Below are positions 9,501 to 18,522 of a DNA stretch of 64,000 nt, piece after piece. Location of the stretch: NCBI GenBank assembly GCA_019186985.1, contig JABARQ010000011.1, forward strand, positions 124,001 to 188,000, given 5' to 3'. The position numbers were made by a program, and so were the translations under genes. Source of the stretch: Prosthecobacter sp. GTDB lineage: Bacteria > Verrucomicrobiota > Verrucomicrobiia > Verrucomicrobiales > Verrucomicrobiaceae. How positions within the stretch are numbered: the stretch's first letter is position 1; the number at the start of each line of letters is the position of its first letter. The notes under the pieces were generated by a model. It was not told the origin of the DNA. It searched no databases and worked only from the letters and a program-made list of their open reading frames with translations.

Positions 9501-11391
9501 GGGCGGCAACTGTGACCTTTATCTGGGCCATGATGGCGACCTTTCGCAACGCCGCACCGCAGGGCGGGATGGCCTTCCCACGATCACGGACTACGCCTTC
9601 AGCTCCCGTGCGGCGGGCGCAGCCGAGAGCCTAACTATCAGTCATCCAAAAGCGGGCGTCTGGCATGTGTTGGTGCATGGCGTGACGGCGTGCCAGGACG
9701 TGACACTGACGCTAGGCAGGACGCCTGCCACGGGCGCGGCGCCCGCGCCGGTCTTTAACCCACCTCCCCCGGCCAAGGGCAGCCACAGCGCTCCCATCGC
9801 CTCCCTCAAGATCATCAGCACCGATGCCACGGCCCAGATCTACTATACTCTCGACGGCTCGGAACCCTCCAGGCTCTCCGCCTCCTCCCGGCTCTACACC
9901 ACCCCGCTGTCTGTCGCCGCCACCACCACCTTGAAGGCGCGCGCTTTTGTCGATGGTAAAAACCCCAGCCCAGTCGCCACAGGCCTCTACACCATCGGCG
10001 AAGGTATCGTCCCCTTGGAATTCACAACGAGGACCGAGACGGTCGAAGACGAGCGGTTCCCCTATTCCTACGCCTACACTCGCGCCACCTTGGAGCTCGC
10101 GCCCTTGTGGGGAACTTCGGAATACATCGACGTGCCTTTCCACATCGACATTCCGGAAGACCCCCGTCCGGTCATGAGCACAAGTTCAGTGACATATCCC
10201 GTCGTACTTCTGGTTCAGCCCGTCCTGGGCGCAGCGTGGGCGGAATTCTTCCTGCGCCGTGACCAGCCTGTCTCCGGCTCCACCTATGACTACTCCTTCA
10301 AGAACCTGCCGGGCCACGCCGGCGCCATGTGGGACAAACATTATGTCCTGGGCACCCGTGTGGGCAAAAGCAGCAATATTGGCGACTGGTTGCAGCCTGG
10401 CCGTCGGTACTATGGCGTCATGCGCTGCTGGGGACAGGCGGTGCCTGCCGCCAGCCTTCTCAATATCACCGCCTACCAGACCCAGCGAGTCCAGCTGAGG
10501 TTCGAGATCCACTCCGCCACCTTGGACAAACCCGCAGGCGCCATCACCCCAAACCTCGCCAACACGTGGGTGCTCAGTCACGGAAAAAACAGCAGCCCGG
10601 GTCGCTTCAGTGAAATGGCGGACGCCCTGCTCGATCCCGCGCTCAGTGGCAAAGTCGGGCAGGTTCTGCGGCTGGATTGGAGCAGCCTGGCCCGCGGTGG
10701 CGGCGGATCCCTGGACGAAGCGATGTTTACCCCCGGTGTCGGCAAACGCACCCATGATGTCCTCAAGGCCTGGGGCATCAGCAAAGACAAGGTCAGCCTT
10801 GTCGGCCACAGCTGGGGCAGCTATGTCTCCTACCAGCTCGCCATGGAGACGTACACTTCCGATAGCGCCAGGGGAAAGGTAAAGCGCCTCATCGCCCTGG
10901 ATCCCGCCACCGCAGGTACCGGCGGCTACTGGGACTCCAAGGTCAGCTTCGCCACCTATGCGGACAGGTCCTGGGCCTTCGTCGCCGACGGCCCCTTCGG
11001 CAGTGAGACGTATGCCATCACCGCCGCCGAAGCCTTCCGCCTCGGCCACACCAGTTCCCTGAGTTGGCTGGATGCCCACTCGGCACCGGTCGAACTGTTT
11101 ACCCATTTCCTTCGCTGCAATTACTCATCCTTTTCATCCTACGCCTATGATGAGGACGAGATCAGCCCCTCGTTCAGCCTTGATGCGCTCGATTCGCAGC
11201 CCGGCACCCTCTGGAAAAAAAATCCCATGTGGATCTATGATACCGGCACCTCGGTCTATTATGATGTCGATGGCTTTGAGGCTCATCTCTTCGGCCAGTT
11301 GGACGATCACTCGTTCGACCCCTCGAAAGGGCTCCACATGACCTTCCAGGAGCGTGCCGGCAACGAACAGGTCACCATCCCCGAACCGTGA
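6544..11391 (+). CDS. Giant secreted modular protein: delta-60 repeats, Fn3-like, CHB_HEX, PPC and C-terminal lipase-like domain
   Basis: 1615 residues. A signal peptide (1-22, cut after AFA) precedes about eight delta-60-type repeats (about 24-425, units like DGKIVVAG..FNADGSLDTSFG) that probably form a propeller. Next come Fn3-like repeats (about 440-750), an IPT-like domain (about 760-850), a chitobiase C-terminal type domain (near 888, SSIRYTLDGQEPT), a pre-peptidase C-terminal domain (from 960, LGVEERRYF) and a second CHB_HEX unit (near 1095, IYYTLDGSEPS). The C-terminal 400 residues form an alpha/beta hydrolase with GHSWG (S1423), a candidate H1512 in DAHSAPVEL and the lipase-like strand VLSHGK. 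It is probably a secreted or surface esterase/lipase carried on adhesive modules. The next gene overlaps its stop codon. Confidence 0.8.
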   Translation: MILKLSSALPVFLSLVAIPAFAAPGDLDTGFGTSGFVRVETGSSMVYTGLESSAALQSDGKLVITRTVSNGSNNDFITVRLNADGSFDDTFGTGGKIITIFGSDQDISESVVIQPDGRIIVGGSSNASGWRLALIRFLPDGTPDPSFGTGGKVLTTAAEGASSAKGMLLQADGKIVTAGSVSGDYNDFAVVRFNTDGSLDSSFGTNGRATTSIGTGLSNDWATCLALQPDGKIVAAGYSDGDFAVVRYLANGDLDTSFGGNGKVVTDAGGGGFLESIAVQADGRIVVAGGGGGDDFGLVRFNANGTLDTSFSSDGKLAIPVGDDYSAAYSLRVQADGRLLVAGIAQKLISYGLGLEFLRDDFALIRLNANGTPDTSFGTGGQVIAPGGEIIAGDGAWDILPLGDGKIFLVGNTSAGIAVARFFGDPPPPALAPPALTAPGTKAAPGLVLTTLAPTFAWKSVKNATGYTLALIDARTGEEVYANAAAGTATTHALPENVLLPGFRYAWTMRTKNGATLGTASAPLYFTVAENVPLPVNPVPASPGAATRPGKEVASPDLTFTWRAAAGAQAHGLYITDRASSQVAYQVETLPGDAIKHSPPPGTLAVGKAYEWRLRARNSGGWGAYSAPFYFSVKAGTLPTPPVLVEPGATQGPGPILVAGQLTPTFKWKAVPAATGYGLYIADVGTNQLIYDEEDIPAAAISHVLPSGVLQSGRAYRWNMRARFSDVWSGFAPRRFFQTGIDLATPVITGFDRSVLVGSNTQQPLIIEGSGFLAGAQVLLSWTGKNDYVVPAAQTFLEDDSHIRILITTTMTADTWTAKVRNKDRKTSNSAAFQVVAPSGSVNVPLLSPPGGTYTQPRSVTLRTFTPPGSGEFSEGIQPQAFSLTASAGSSIRYTLDGQEPTLLSPLYTGAFLLGSSPTITVKAKAFDTGARPPSATATATFKFNLPTAVIPSTSAPFALGVEERRYFRVTVPAGLAVLQVNLSAAGGNCDLYLGHDGDLSQRRTAGRDGLPTITDYAFSSRAAGAAESLTISHPKAGVWHVLVHGVTACQDVTLTLGRTPATGAAPAPVFNPPPPAKGSHSAPIASLKIISTDATAQIYYTLDGSEPSRLSASSRLYTTPLSVAATTTLKARAFVDGKNPSPVATGLYTIGEGIVPLEFTTRTETVEDERFPYSYAYTRATLELAPLWGTSEYIDVPFHIDIPEDPRPVMSTSSVTYPVVLLVQPVLGAAWAEFFLRRDQPVSGSTYDYSFKNLPGHAGAMWDKHYVLGTRVGKSSNIGDWLQPGRRYYGVMRCWGQAVPAASLLNITAYQTQRVQLRFEIHSATLDKPAGAITPNLANTWVLSHGKNSSPGRFSEMADALLDPALSGKVGQVLRLDWSSLARGGGGSLDEAMFTPGVGKRTHDVLKAWGISKDKVSLVGHSWGSYVSYQLAMETYTSDSARGKVKRLIALDPATAGTGGYWDSKVSFATYADRSWAFVADGPFGSETYAITAAEAFRLGHTSSLSWLDAHSAPVELFTHFLRCNYSSFSSYAYDEDEISPSFSLDALDSQPGTLWKKNPMWIYDTGTSVYYDVDGFEAHLFGQLDDHSFDPSKGLHMTFQERAGNEQVTIPEP

Positions 11392-12308
11392 TCTCCCGTC
11401 CCACCGTTCTGGTCATTGGTGCCGCTGCCGCGCTGTTGCTTCCTTTAGGTTTCTGGCTTGCCAAGAGTTCGCCGACGCTCGCGCCAGACACGGCCTATAA
11501 GCCGGGGCCTTTCCGCCGCCTCGCAGCCCCTCCGGCCTCGCCCCCGCCTCGCGGCCCAACGGAATTCAATACGGAGACTTCTGCCTTGCTGGAACTCGCC
11601 CGGAGCGGCTCACCTGCGGAAATCGACATGCTGCTGGACCAGCTCCGGCAGGAAACGGATCCTCGGCGGCGGCAGACTCTGCGCACGGCTCTCTCTTCCA
11701 TCTCCAACCCCGCCGCTGCGCAGCATCTCATCACCAGGCTTGCGGAGGTTGATGATGAAGACGCCATCCTCGGACTCGAGCGCGCCCTCTCTGTCATGGC
11801 GGACGAAAGCGTGGTACGCTCGCTCGCCGCAGCCTATGAAACAGTGCCGGAAGCCAGAGCCCCACGCATAACAAGAGTTGTGGAGTCAGTCCTCCACGAC
11901 GCGGCTGTTCCCGCCCTGGCCGCGCTTGTGGCAGACCCGGCCATCCCCGCCACCGACGAGCTCTCCAAGGCCGCCCTCAAAGCCCTGGCCCGTTTGGGCA
12001 CGCCCTATGCCGCCGCGACATTGGCCCGCCGGCTGGACTCTGCCACCGCCCTAGAGGAGATCGAATTCCTGGGCCATCTCCTTGCCGCCGTCGACCGCGC
12101 CGGCACGCAATCGGAAATCACGGCGATAGCCCAGGGCAAACAGGATGCCACACAGACGCATACCCGCCTGGCGGCCATGCGCGCCTTGAGCCACTATCCT
12201 ACTGAGGAAACCGCGTCGGCGCTTCGTCATTTGGCATCAGATCCTGATCCGCAAGTCGGGTCTCTGGCGCAATCCCTCCAGGCTCAGATGCGGACCCCGG
12301 CTCAGTAG
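11388..12308 (+). CDS. Membrane-anchored HEAT-like repeat protein
   Basis: 306 residues from a GTG start that overlaps the upstream TGA (GTGA), implying translational coupling. An N-terminal hydrophobic segment (about 5-25, VIGAAAALLLPLGFWLA) is followed by a proline-rich linker. The rest is alpha-helical repeats resembling HEAT/PBS-lyase units (for example ELARSGSPAEIDMLLDQL and ALRHLASDPDPQVGSLA). Such proteins are scaffolds for protein contacts. The coupling suggests it helps secretion, anchoring or assembly of the giant upstream protein; this is inference. Confidence 0.7.
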   Translation: MISRPTVLVIGAAAALLLPLGFWLAKSSPTLAPDTAYKPGPFRRLAAPPASPPPRGPTEFNTETSALLELARSGSPAEIDMLLDQLRQETDPRRRQTLRTALSSISNPAAAQHLITRLAEVDDEDAILGLERALSVMADESVVRSLAAAYETVPEARAPRITRVVESVLHDAAVPALAALVADPAIPATDELSKAALKALARLGTPYAAATLARRLDSATALEEIEFLGHLLAAVDRAGTQSEITAIAQGKQDATQTHTRLAAMRALSHYPTEETASALRHLASDPDPQVGSLAQSLQAQMRTPAQ

Positions 12309-12463
12309 ATCCCTCATCCAAACACCGTCTCATCAATGCTCCGTTGCAGCGCGGCGATTCGGGTGCGGTCGTGCAGTGACCTTGCCTGACTGAAACTGAA
12401 ACGCGGAAATGGGAGTGGGCTCTCCAGTTGAAGCAGTCTTAAGCGCCACTGCCGTGCTTTTCA

Positions 12464-13750
12464 TCATGCCACGATCTCCTTCAGAACGCCCGAGCTGTCG
12501 CCATGGCGCTCGGCATTCACGCCGATGCCGTGGAGCAAGGTCAGCCACGCATTGCAAAGCGGCGTGTCCTTCGGCGCGACAATGTTGTGGCCGAGCTTGA
12601 TGCCCGCGCCGCCTCCAGTGAGCAGTGTGGGGCAGTTGTCGAGATTGTGCTCGGTGCGGATGTTGCTGCCGTAGGCGAGCGCGACGTGGTCGAAAAGACG
12701 GCTGCCATCGGCTTCCTTCGTCGCTTTGAGCTTGTCGATGAGTCCGGCGAGCAGTTCGCTCTGCACGAGGTCTCGCTGCTGCGAGGCGGCGAGCTTTTCT
12801 CCCATCGTGGAGTGATAGTGGCTCATGTCATGCGGCGCGACCTTGATGCCGATGCTCGTCAGCAGCGTGCTTACCGGCTGGCGATAGGTCAGTACGCGGG
12901 TGCTGTCCGTCTGCATCGCCGCGAGGATGATGTCATACATGATCTTGATCTCCTCCTTGCCCGCCAGGCCTTCCTGAGGCTGAGGAATCGGCGCCTTCGG
13001 CTGCGGCACGCCGATCCATTGCTCGTCCTTCGCGAGGCGCGTCTCGATGTCGCGGATGCCTTGGAAGTATTCGTCGAGCTTCGCCCGGTCGTTTTTGCCA
13101 AGGTCGCGCTGCATCGCCTTCGCGTTCTCCATCACCGTGTCGAGCACGCTGCGCTTCTGCGCGAGCATGGCCTTCTGCTGTTCGATGGGCGTCGTGTCCT
13201 TCGAAAACAGCCGATGAAACGCCTCAACCGGTCCTTTGTGCCCACCGATGGGCTTGCCGCTCACATCCCAAGCCATCGAAAGTCCCGGCCCATGCCCCGA
13301 AGCCTCCGCGTTCTCGCTGCCATTGAGCTGCAGCGACGCAAAGCGCGTGTCCATGCCCAGCTTCGCCGCCGCCACCTGGTCCGCCGAGATGCTGTTGTGA
13401 AACGTCTGCCCCGGCTCCGCGAAACGGTTCGCGCCCGTGAGCCACATCGTGCTGCCCCAGTGCCCTTCATTCGAGTATTTGTTCCAAAGCCCCTGCACCA
13501 CCGTGAAGTCCGCCTTGTGCCTCGCCAACGGCGTCAAACCCTCCGGCAGCGTGTAAGCCTTCCCCGTCTGCTTGATGTCGGGGAACCACGTCTCCGTCGT
13601 AATCCCCCAGCCAAACCCAAGAAACACCAAGCGCTTCGGCGGTGCCACCGGAGCCGCCGCCGAGGCAAATCGACGAAAGCCAAGTGACTCCAATGCTGGT
13701 AGAGCAATGAGCGAGGTGCTGGACTGAAGGAAGTGACGGCGGGTTTTCAT
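12464..13750 (-). CDS. DUF1552 domain protein, probably Tat-exported
   Basis: 428 residues. It starts MKTRRHFLQSSTSLIALPAL, a twin-arginine-like signal. The body matches the DUF1552 family (GFGWGITTETWFPD, TVVQGLWNKYSNEGHWGS, HDMSHYHST), found in Planctomycetes and Verrucomicrobia next to DUF1592 cytochrome-type genes. The family resembles DUF1501/sulfatase-like folds, but its biochemical role is not established. The gene follows the DUF1592 stop codon by 5 bp, so the two form one operon and probably act together in the periplasm. Confidence 0.85.
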   Translation of the reverse strand: MKTRRHFLQSSTSLIALPALESLGFRRFASAAAPVAPPKRLVFLGFGWGITTETWFPDIKQTGKAYTLPEGLTPLARHKADFTVVQGLWNKYSNEGHWGSTMWLTGANRFAEPGQTFHNSISADQVAAAKLGMDTRFASLQLNGSENAEASGHGPGLSMAWDVSGKPIGGHKGPVEAFHRLFSKDTTPIEQQKAMLAQKRSVLDTVMENAKAMQRDLGKNDRAKLDEYFQGIRDIETRLAKDEQWIGVPQPKAPIPQPQEGLAGKEEIKIMYDIILAAMQTDSTRVLTYRQPVSTLLTSIGIKVAPHDMSHYHSTMGEKLAASQQRDLVQSELLAGLIDKLKATKEADGSRLFDHVALAYGSNIRTEHNLDNCPTLLTGGGAGIKLGHNIVAPKDTPLCNAWLTLLHGIGVNAERHGDSSGVLKEIVA

Positions 13751-13755
13751 GAAAG

Positions 13756-16449
13756 CTACTTCGTGTGGAATACTTTGCTGCTGACCAAGGCGTGTATGAA
13801 CTCGCGCATCGCGAGGTCTTTCTTGCTTGCTTGGGTGATCATGTCGTCGATCAGCGGCTCGTCGCGGAAACCAATCGGGCGGCCGAGCGCAAACTCGATC
13901 AAGGCTTCGCTGAAGCTGCGGGCGAAGGCGTTGGACTTGTTGGCGATGAGGTCGCGGAGGGCGAAGAAGTCGGAGAAGGACGGGCCTTTGAAGAAGGCGG
14001 CGGCGGGGTCGATGGGCCAGGGCTTGGTGGTCTTGGGGTCGGGTTTGCCGTTGGCGTCGAGGGCGGTGTAACTGTCCTCAGTGCGCCATTGGCCGGCGGC
14101 GTCGAAGTTTTCCAAGCCGAAGCCAATGGGGTCGATCTTGCGATGGCAACTGGCGCACTGCGGGTCCTCTTGATGCGCGAGCAAGCGCTCGCGAGTGGTG
14201 AGCACCTTGCCGGCGAGTCGCGTGATGGCGGGGACGTTCGCGGGCGCGGGTGGTGGCGGATCGTGGAGGAGCTTGCGCAGCACCCAGGCGCCGCGCTCGA
14301 CAGGGCTGGTGCGCTCGCCATTGCCGCCCATGAAATGAATGGCCGCCATGCCGAGCAATCCACCGCGTGGCGAGTCCTTCGGCAGCGACACCTTTTCGTA
14401 GCCGTCGCCCTTCACGCCCGGGATGCCGTAGTAGTGGGCGAGCACGCGATTGATGACGACGTAGTCGGCTTTGAGCAGGTCACGCAGGCTGGCGTTGTGC
14501 TTCAGGATGTGCGCGATGGTCTCGTGGATTTCGCCTTTGGCGGCGACCTTCGTGCCGGTGTCAAAGCGCGGATACAGCGCCCGATTCACCTCAAAGAAAT
14601 CGATGCGGTCCAATCCGAGCCACTGATGCACAAAAGCCGTCAAAAAGCCCTCCGAGCGCGGATCATTGAGCAGGCGGTTGGTTTGCGCGGCGAGCACTTC
14701 CGGCTTCGAGAGGTCGCTTTTTCGCAACTCGGCATCCGGCGGGGCGCTCCAGAGGAAGTAGGAGAGCCGCGTGGCGAGTTCCGCATTGGAAAGTGGCTTG
14801 GGCTTCAGCCCAACCTCTGATTCCTGAGTTGAGCTAAAGCTCAAACCAATTTCCGCGAGGTAGAGAAACATCGGCGAGGCCAGCACGACGGACAGCGTCT
14901 CCTTCAGTGCGGCCACGGGCTTGTCACCGGCTTTGCGGCGCACGTCGTAGAGGCGCATCAGGCGATCCACATAGTCCGCAGGCGGCGCTGTGCCGCGAAA
15001 GGCCTCGGTGGCGAAGCGCTCGAAGGCTGCACGCAGTTCGGTGGCGGCAGGAGCAGGCGATTGGTCATCGAGCGGCAGCTTCAGCGCGGCAAAGCCGGGC
15101 GGCACGGGCTTCGCGGCATTCGGCACGCGTTCGATCTCGATCCAGTCCACCCACAGCACGAGTTCGGGGCCGATGCCATTGCGCTTCACGGCCTCGGCAC
15201 GTTTGCGATTGCCTTCTTCGTTCGTGTCCCAACTGCCTTTCTCACGGAAGAACAGCGAGCGGTTCTCGCGCGTTAGATTGCCTCGCGTGAGCGTGAGCGG
15301 GATCTCGATGGTCTGCGGGTTTTCCATCGTGCCGGTGATCTCGAAGGTGTTCAGCACCTTGCCCGTGCGGGCATGAATGCCGAAATCGAGGAAGCGACGC
15401 TCTGCGGGCGCGTCCTTCACCGCCGCGGCTCGCACGCGGACGATGTAATCGCCCACCGGCCAGTCAAAAGGCACGAGCAGTTCGATGTAGTTCACGTTCA
15501 GCTCCGCCGGATGCCGCGTTTGCACGCCCAGATAGGCCCCGCGATCCACGTCGGGCATGCCAATGTAGTATTCGTGATACTTCAGCCAGCCCGCACCGAG
15601 CGAATCGTTCGCGAGGTCGGCATCGTTCTCGCCTTTCTTATCAAAGCCAAAGGTGCGTGGATTCGGTGCCCCAGGGATGCGGGCCCACTCGCGACGGAAG
15701 CGCGACACATTCGGAAACTCCGTCCGCAGCTTCGCGACGATTTCCTTGTTCTCCGGCTTCGCGGCGGCGTCATCGACGGCCTTCACCCACTTCTGCGCAC
15801 GCTCGCGGGCATCGATTTGATACTTCACAAAGTCACGCACCTTTGGCGTGGTCGTCTCGCCCTCGTAATGGAGCTTCTTCGTCACGTTCGCCGCGTTTTG
15901 CCACGCAAACGCCTCCTCCAAGGCCTCGCGACCGAGCGCCTGATACTGCTCGATCTGGTTCGCCGACATGAAAAGGTTCGAGCCCACGGTATCAAAGGCC
16001 CCCGAGCCACCATCCGGCGGCAGCTCGGCCACATTGATCTCCACGCCGAGCAGTTCCCGCAGCGTGTTTTTGTATTCACGACGATTCAGCCGCCGCATCG
16101 TGATGACGCCTTTTTGATCGCCCAGAGCCCGTCGAGCCGCGACCATCACATTCGCCAGATCATCGAGGAAATCGGCCTTCGCGGCACTGGGAGGCTGTTT
16201 TTCGTCCTCGGGCGGCATGTCGCCCGAATTCATCGCATTCAGCACCTTCTGCCACTTCTCGGCGATTTCGACGTTCGTGATCGCCAGCGGCAGATCATCG
16301 ACCCGGAACTTGCCTTTCTGCTTTTCCGGCCCGTGGCAGCTCACGCAGTGCTCCTTGAAAAGAGCGCGATGTTTGTCCGGCATCACCGGATCGGCGGCGA
16401 GAAGAGCCCATGGCAAGGAAAGGAAGAGAACAGTATGAATGCGAGGCAT
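13756..16449 (-). CDS. DUF1592 multidomain planctomycete-type cytochrome protein
   Basis: 897 residues with a signal peptide (1-19). A haem c motif CVSCH (35-39) lies in a PSCyt1-like N-terminal domain. After it come DUF1587 ([19 protein letters not shown]), a long beta-rich middle region, DUF1592, DUF1588 (containing [19 protein letters not shown], a second CxxCH) and a terminal DUF1585-type helical domain ending in [10 protein letters not shown]. This order is standard for the family. It is probably a periplasmic redox protein; the substrate is unknown. It is the first gene of a two-gene operon with the DUF1552 partner. Confidence 0.88.
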   Translation of the reverse strand: MPRIHTVLFLSLPWALLAADPVMPDKHRALFKEHCVSCHGPEKQKGKFRVDDLPLAITNVEIAEKWQKVLNAMNSGDMPPEDEKQPPSAAKADFLDDLANVMVAARRALGDQKGVITMRRLNRREYKNTLRELLGVEINVAELPPDGGSGAFDTVGSNLFMSANQIEQYQALGREALEEAFAWQNAANVTKKLHYEGETTTPKVRDFVKYQIDARERAQKWVKAVDDAAAKPENKEIVAKLRTEFPNVSRFRREWARIPGAPNPRTFGFDKKGENDADLANDSLGAGWLKYHEYYIGMPDVDRGAYLGVQTRHPAELNVNYIELLVPFDWPVGDYIVRVRAAAVKDAPAERRFLDFGIHARTGKVLNTFEITGTMENPQTIEIPLTLTRGNLTRENRSLFFREKGSWDTNEEGNRKRAEAVKRNGIGPELVLWVDWIEIERVPNAAKPVPPGFAALKLPLDDQSPAPAATELRAAFERFATEAFRGTAPPADYVDRLMRLYDVRRKAGDKPVAALKETLSVVLASPMFLYLAEIGLSFSSTQESEVGLKPKPLSNAELATRLSYFLWSAPPDAELRKSDLSKPEVLAAQTNRLLNDPRSEGFLTAFVHQWLGLDRIDFFEVNRALYPRFDTGTKVAAKGEIHETIAHILKHNASLRDLLKADYVVINRVLAHYYGIPGVKGDGYEKVSLPKDSPRGGLLGMAAIHFMGGNGERTSPVERGAWVLRKLLHDPPPPAPANVPAITRLAGKVLTTRERLLAHQEDPQCASCHRKIDPIGFGLENFDAAGQWRTEDSYTALDANGKPDPKTTKPWPIDPAAAFFKGPSFSDFFALRDLIANKSNAFARSFSEALIEFALGRPIGFRDEPLIDDMITQASKKDLAMREFIHALVSSKVFHTK

Positions 16450-17022
16450 TGAGAGAATGTGGATACGTCATCGGGCCGTCGCTTTGATCTCCGCCGCGAG
16501 AAGCACGCGTTTCCAGAGAGAAAATTTGCACATCTCCCACCTGCCGCCCTGAAACAGGAACGGCTTGAATCGGTGAAATTGGACACAAAACATCGGCTTT
16601 ACACTTTCAAGCCAACACATCACTGTGCACACGCTGCACGCGAAATTCGGCCCCAAGCCGTGAGAGCCCACAAGGCTCCTATACGTGCGGCTTTTTGTTT
16701 TCAGGGGTTTCGGCTCGAAGCGTGCCTCAAGGTTCAAGGGATTGGTGGGGGTGATGAAGGTGCCATGATTGTGCAGTTTTTTGAGATTTCGGGACCACCT
16801 CCCCCTGCAAATGTCCCACCCTAGGGCATAAGGTTAGACAGTTTGGGGTTCGTCCGCCCCAACCGCCCTCACCAAACCCGACTCAGCGGTTGCAGAAAAA
16901 ACCGGTCCGCAGCCTTGCGATCCTCTATTTTCTCAATTTCAATCCTTAGCGACCGTAGGACGCTCAAGACTCGCCATAGCCTCGATAGATTCAGCCTTTT
17001 TGCAATCATAACCTCTCCCTGA
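16450..17022. other. Intergenic region at the left edge of the restriction/defense locus
   Basis: About 570 bp with no supported gene. It is more AT-rich than the flanking genes. It holds one terminator-like hairpin (16654-16700) and the start region of hsdM. No clear direct repeat matching the right edge near the tRNA was found by eye. Confidence 0.5.
16654..16700 (+). terminator. Possible rho-independent terminator
   Basis: AAGCCG (16655-16660) pairs with CGGCTT (16688-16693). An inner AGCC..GGCT hairpin lies between them, and a T-rich run (CTTTTTGTTTT) follows. No plus-strand gene ends just upstream, so it may terminate a lost gene or an unseen small RNA. Confidence 0.4.
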
Positions 17023-18519
17023 ATGGCCCGCAAAGCATCCAGCAAACCTGCCGACTCCACCGCCAACCTCGGCTTCGAGGCCAAGCTCTGGCTCGCCGCG
17101 GATAAGCTCCGCAACAACATGGACGCGGCGGAACCGGAGCGAAGCGGAGATAGCCAGCCGCAGGCTGCCCGCAGGGCGAGCGAAGCGAGGCAATACAAGC
17201 ACGTCGTCCTCGGCCTCATCTTCCTCAAATACATCTCCGACAGCTTCGAGGCCCACCACGCCAAGCTCGTCGCCGGTGAAGGCGACTACGCCGGGGCCAA
17301 TCCCGAGGACCCGGACGAATACCGCGCCGAAAACATCTTCTGGGTTCCGCCCGCCGCCCGCTGGTCGCACCTTCAGGGCCGGGCGAAGCTCCCCAGCATC
17401 GGCAAGGACGTGGACGACGCCATGGACGCCCTCGAACGCGACACCCCCCGGCTCAAAGGCGCGCTCAACAAGAACTACGGCCGCGCCGACCTCGACAAGC
17501 ACCGCCTCGGCGAACTCATTGACCTCATCGGCTCCATTGACCTGAACAGGTCACCCTCACCCCAGCTCTCTCCCACTGGGAGAGGGACGAGCGAAGCAGA
17601 GGGTGAGGGTAAGATCCGTCGCGAGAAGGACATTTTGGGCCGCGTCTTCGAATACTTCCTCACGCAGTTTGCTTCGGCGGAAGGCAAGAACGGCGGGCAG
17701 TTCTACACCCCGTCCTGCGTCGTGCGCCTGCTCGTCGAGATGCTCGCCCCCTACAAGGGCCGCATCTACGACCCCGCCTGCGGCTCCGGCGGCATGTTCG
17801 TGCAGTCGGAAAAATTCGTCGAATCCCACGGCGGCAAATTGGGCGACATCTCCATCTACGGCCAGGAAAAACGGGCGTGGGGCGCCCGTTTTAGACGAGC
17901 GCAGCGAGCCCGCAGGGTGAGGCTGCGGCGGAAGCAGCCGAATCAAAGCAACCCCACTACCCGTCGCCTCGCCATCATGAACCTCGCCCTGCGCGGCATC
18001 GAGGCCGACTTCGGCAAGGAAAACGCCGACACCTTCCGCGCCGTCCAGCACCCCGACCTCCGCGCCGACACCGCGACGCGCGTGAGCGCGAAATCCAAAC
18101 CGCGAAGCCACTCTGCGGGTCTTTTGCGCAGCGAAAGACAACTCCTCGCCAACCCGCCCTTCAACGACAGCGACTGGCACCGCAAGGACGACGACGTGCG
18201 CTGGCGCTTCGGCGTCCCGCCGAAGGGGAATGCCAACTTCGCCTGGGTGCAGCACTTCATCCACCACCTCTCCCCGAAGGGCATGGCCGGCTTCGTCCTC
18301 GCCAACGGCAGCATGTCCTCCAACCAGTCCGGCGAAGGCGAAATCCGGAAAGCCATCATCGAGGCTGACCTCGTGGACACTGCCTTGCGCGATAGCGCAT
18401 TTCTCCAAAGCGAAGCCACTCCGCAGGTCCTGAGCAAAGCGAAGAACAACATGGTCGCCCTCCCCGGCCAACTCTTCTACAGCACGGAAGCGCAAGCTTC
18501 GTTTCAAATAGCCGCCTGA
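17023..18519 (+). CDS. hsdM: Truncated type I restriction-modification DNA methyltransferase subunit (HsdM) with in-frame insertions
   Basis: 498 residues. The N-terminal HsdM_N helices ([36 protein letters not shown]) and the N6-adenine methylase core are clear: SAM-binding [10 protein letters not shown] (250-259) and catalytic NPPF (377-380). Relative to the family, extra segments interrupt conserved blocks at residues 38-57, about 174-200, 283-308, 350-373 and 453-476, plus a six-residue EAQASF at 489-494. The protein then stops right after LFYST..QI, where HsdM normally continues QIPVCLWFL, so the last helical part is missing. hsdS is absent. Catalytic motifs survive, but modification activity is doubtful. 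The stop lies 3 bp before the GHKL ATPase gene. Confidence 0.85.
   Translation: MARKASSKPADSTANLGFEAKLWLAADKLRNNMDAAEPERSGDSQPQAARRASEARQYKHVVLGLIFLKYISDSFEAHHAKLVAGEGDYAGANPEDPDEYRAENIFWVPPAARWSHLQGRAKLPSIGKDVDDAMDALERDTPRLKGALNKNYGRADLDKHRLGELIDLIGSIDLNRSPSPQLSPTGRGTSEAEGEGKIRREKDILGRVFEYFLTQFASAEGKNGGQFYTPSCVVRLLVEMLAPYKGRIYDPACGSGGMFVQSEKFVESHGGKLGDISIYGQEKRAWGARFRRAQRARRVRLRRKQPNQSNPTTRRLAIMNLALRGIEADFGKENADTFRAVQHPDLRADTATRVSAKSKPRSHSAGLLRSERQLLANPPFNDSDWHRKDDDVRWRFGVPPKGNANFAWVQHFIHHLSPKGMAGFVLANGSMSSNQSGEGEIRKAIIEADLVDTALRDSAFLQSEATPQVLSKAKNNMVALPGQLFYSTEAQASFQIAA
17134..17193 (+). repeat. In-frame palindromic insertion 1 in hsdM (60 bp)
   Basis: It adds 20 residues (PERSGD...SEARQ) between NNMDAAE and YKHVVLG, which are contiguous in typical HsdM. 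The DNA has GAGCGAAGCGGAG at one end and CCCGCAGGGCGAGCGAAGCG at the other. Boundaries are inferred from family knowledge. Confidence 0.65.
17542..17622 (+). repeat. In-frame palindromic insertion 2 in hsdM
   Basis: Between LIDLIGSI and [11 protein letters not shown] lies DNA with nested inverted repeats: CCCTCACCC (17554-17562) with GGGTGAGGG (17601-17609), and CTCTCCC (17568-17574) with GGGAGAG (17578-17584). It encodes [12 protein letters not shown]..., the translation of a palindromic repeat type found dispersed in many genomes. It shares GACGAGCGAAGC with insertion 3. Confidence 0.7.
17869..17946 (+). repeat. In-frame palindromic insertion 3 in hsdM (78 bp)
   Basis: It splits the conserved IYGQES-NPTTRR block, adding about 26 residues. 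A perfect 10-bp hairpin AAAACGGGCG (17868-17877) / CGCCCGTTTT (17883-17892) opens the element. GACGAGCGCAGCGAGCCCGC and a GGCTGC/GCAGCC hairpin follow. Confidence 0.7.
18070..18141 (+). repeat. In-frame palindromic insertion 4 in hsdM (72 bp)
   Basis: It adds 24 residues between HPDLRAD and LLANPPF, which typically are separated by one or two residues. The DNA contains CGCGCGTGAGCGCG and GCGAAGCCACTCTGCGGGTC. The latter nearly matches insertion 5 but is read in another frame. Confidence 0.7.
18379..18450 (+). repeat. In-frame palindromic insertion 5 in hsdM (72 bp)
   Basis: It adds 24 residues between EADLVD and [12 protein letters not shown]. The DNA contains TTGCGCGATAGCGCA and GCGAAGCCACTCCGCAGGTC, 18 of 20 positions identical to insertion 4 but translated in a different frame. 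This shows both derive from one element. Confidence 0.7.
18487..18504 (+). repeat. Short hairpin insertion at the hsdM truncation point
   Basis: GAAGC-GCAA-GCTTC (18487-18500) encodes EAQASF between LFYST and QI. HsdM homology ends about two codons later, so this small hairpin marks the left breakpoint of the replaced region. Confidence 0.5.
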
Positions 18520-18522
18520 ACT

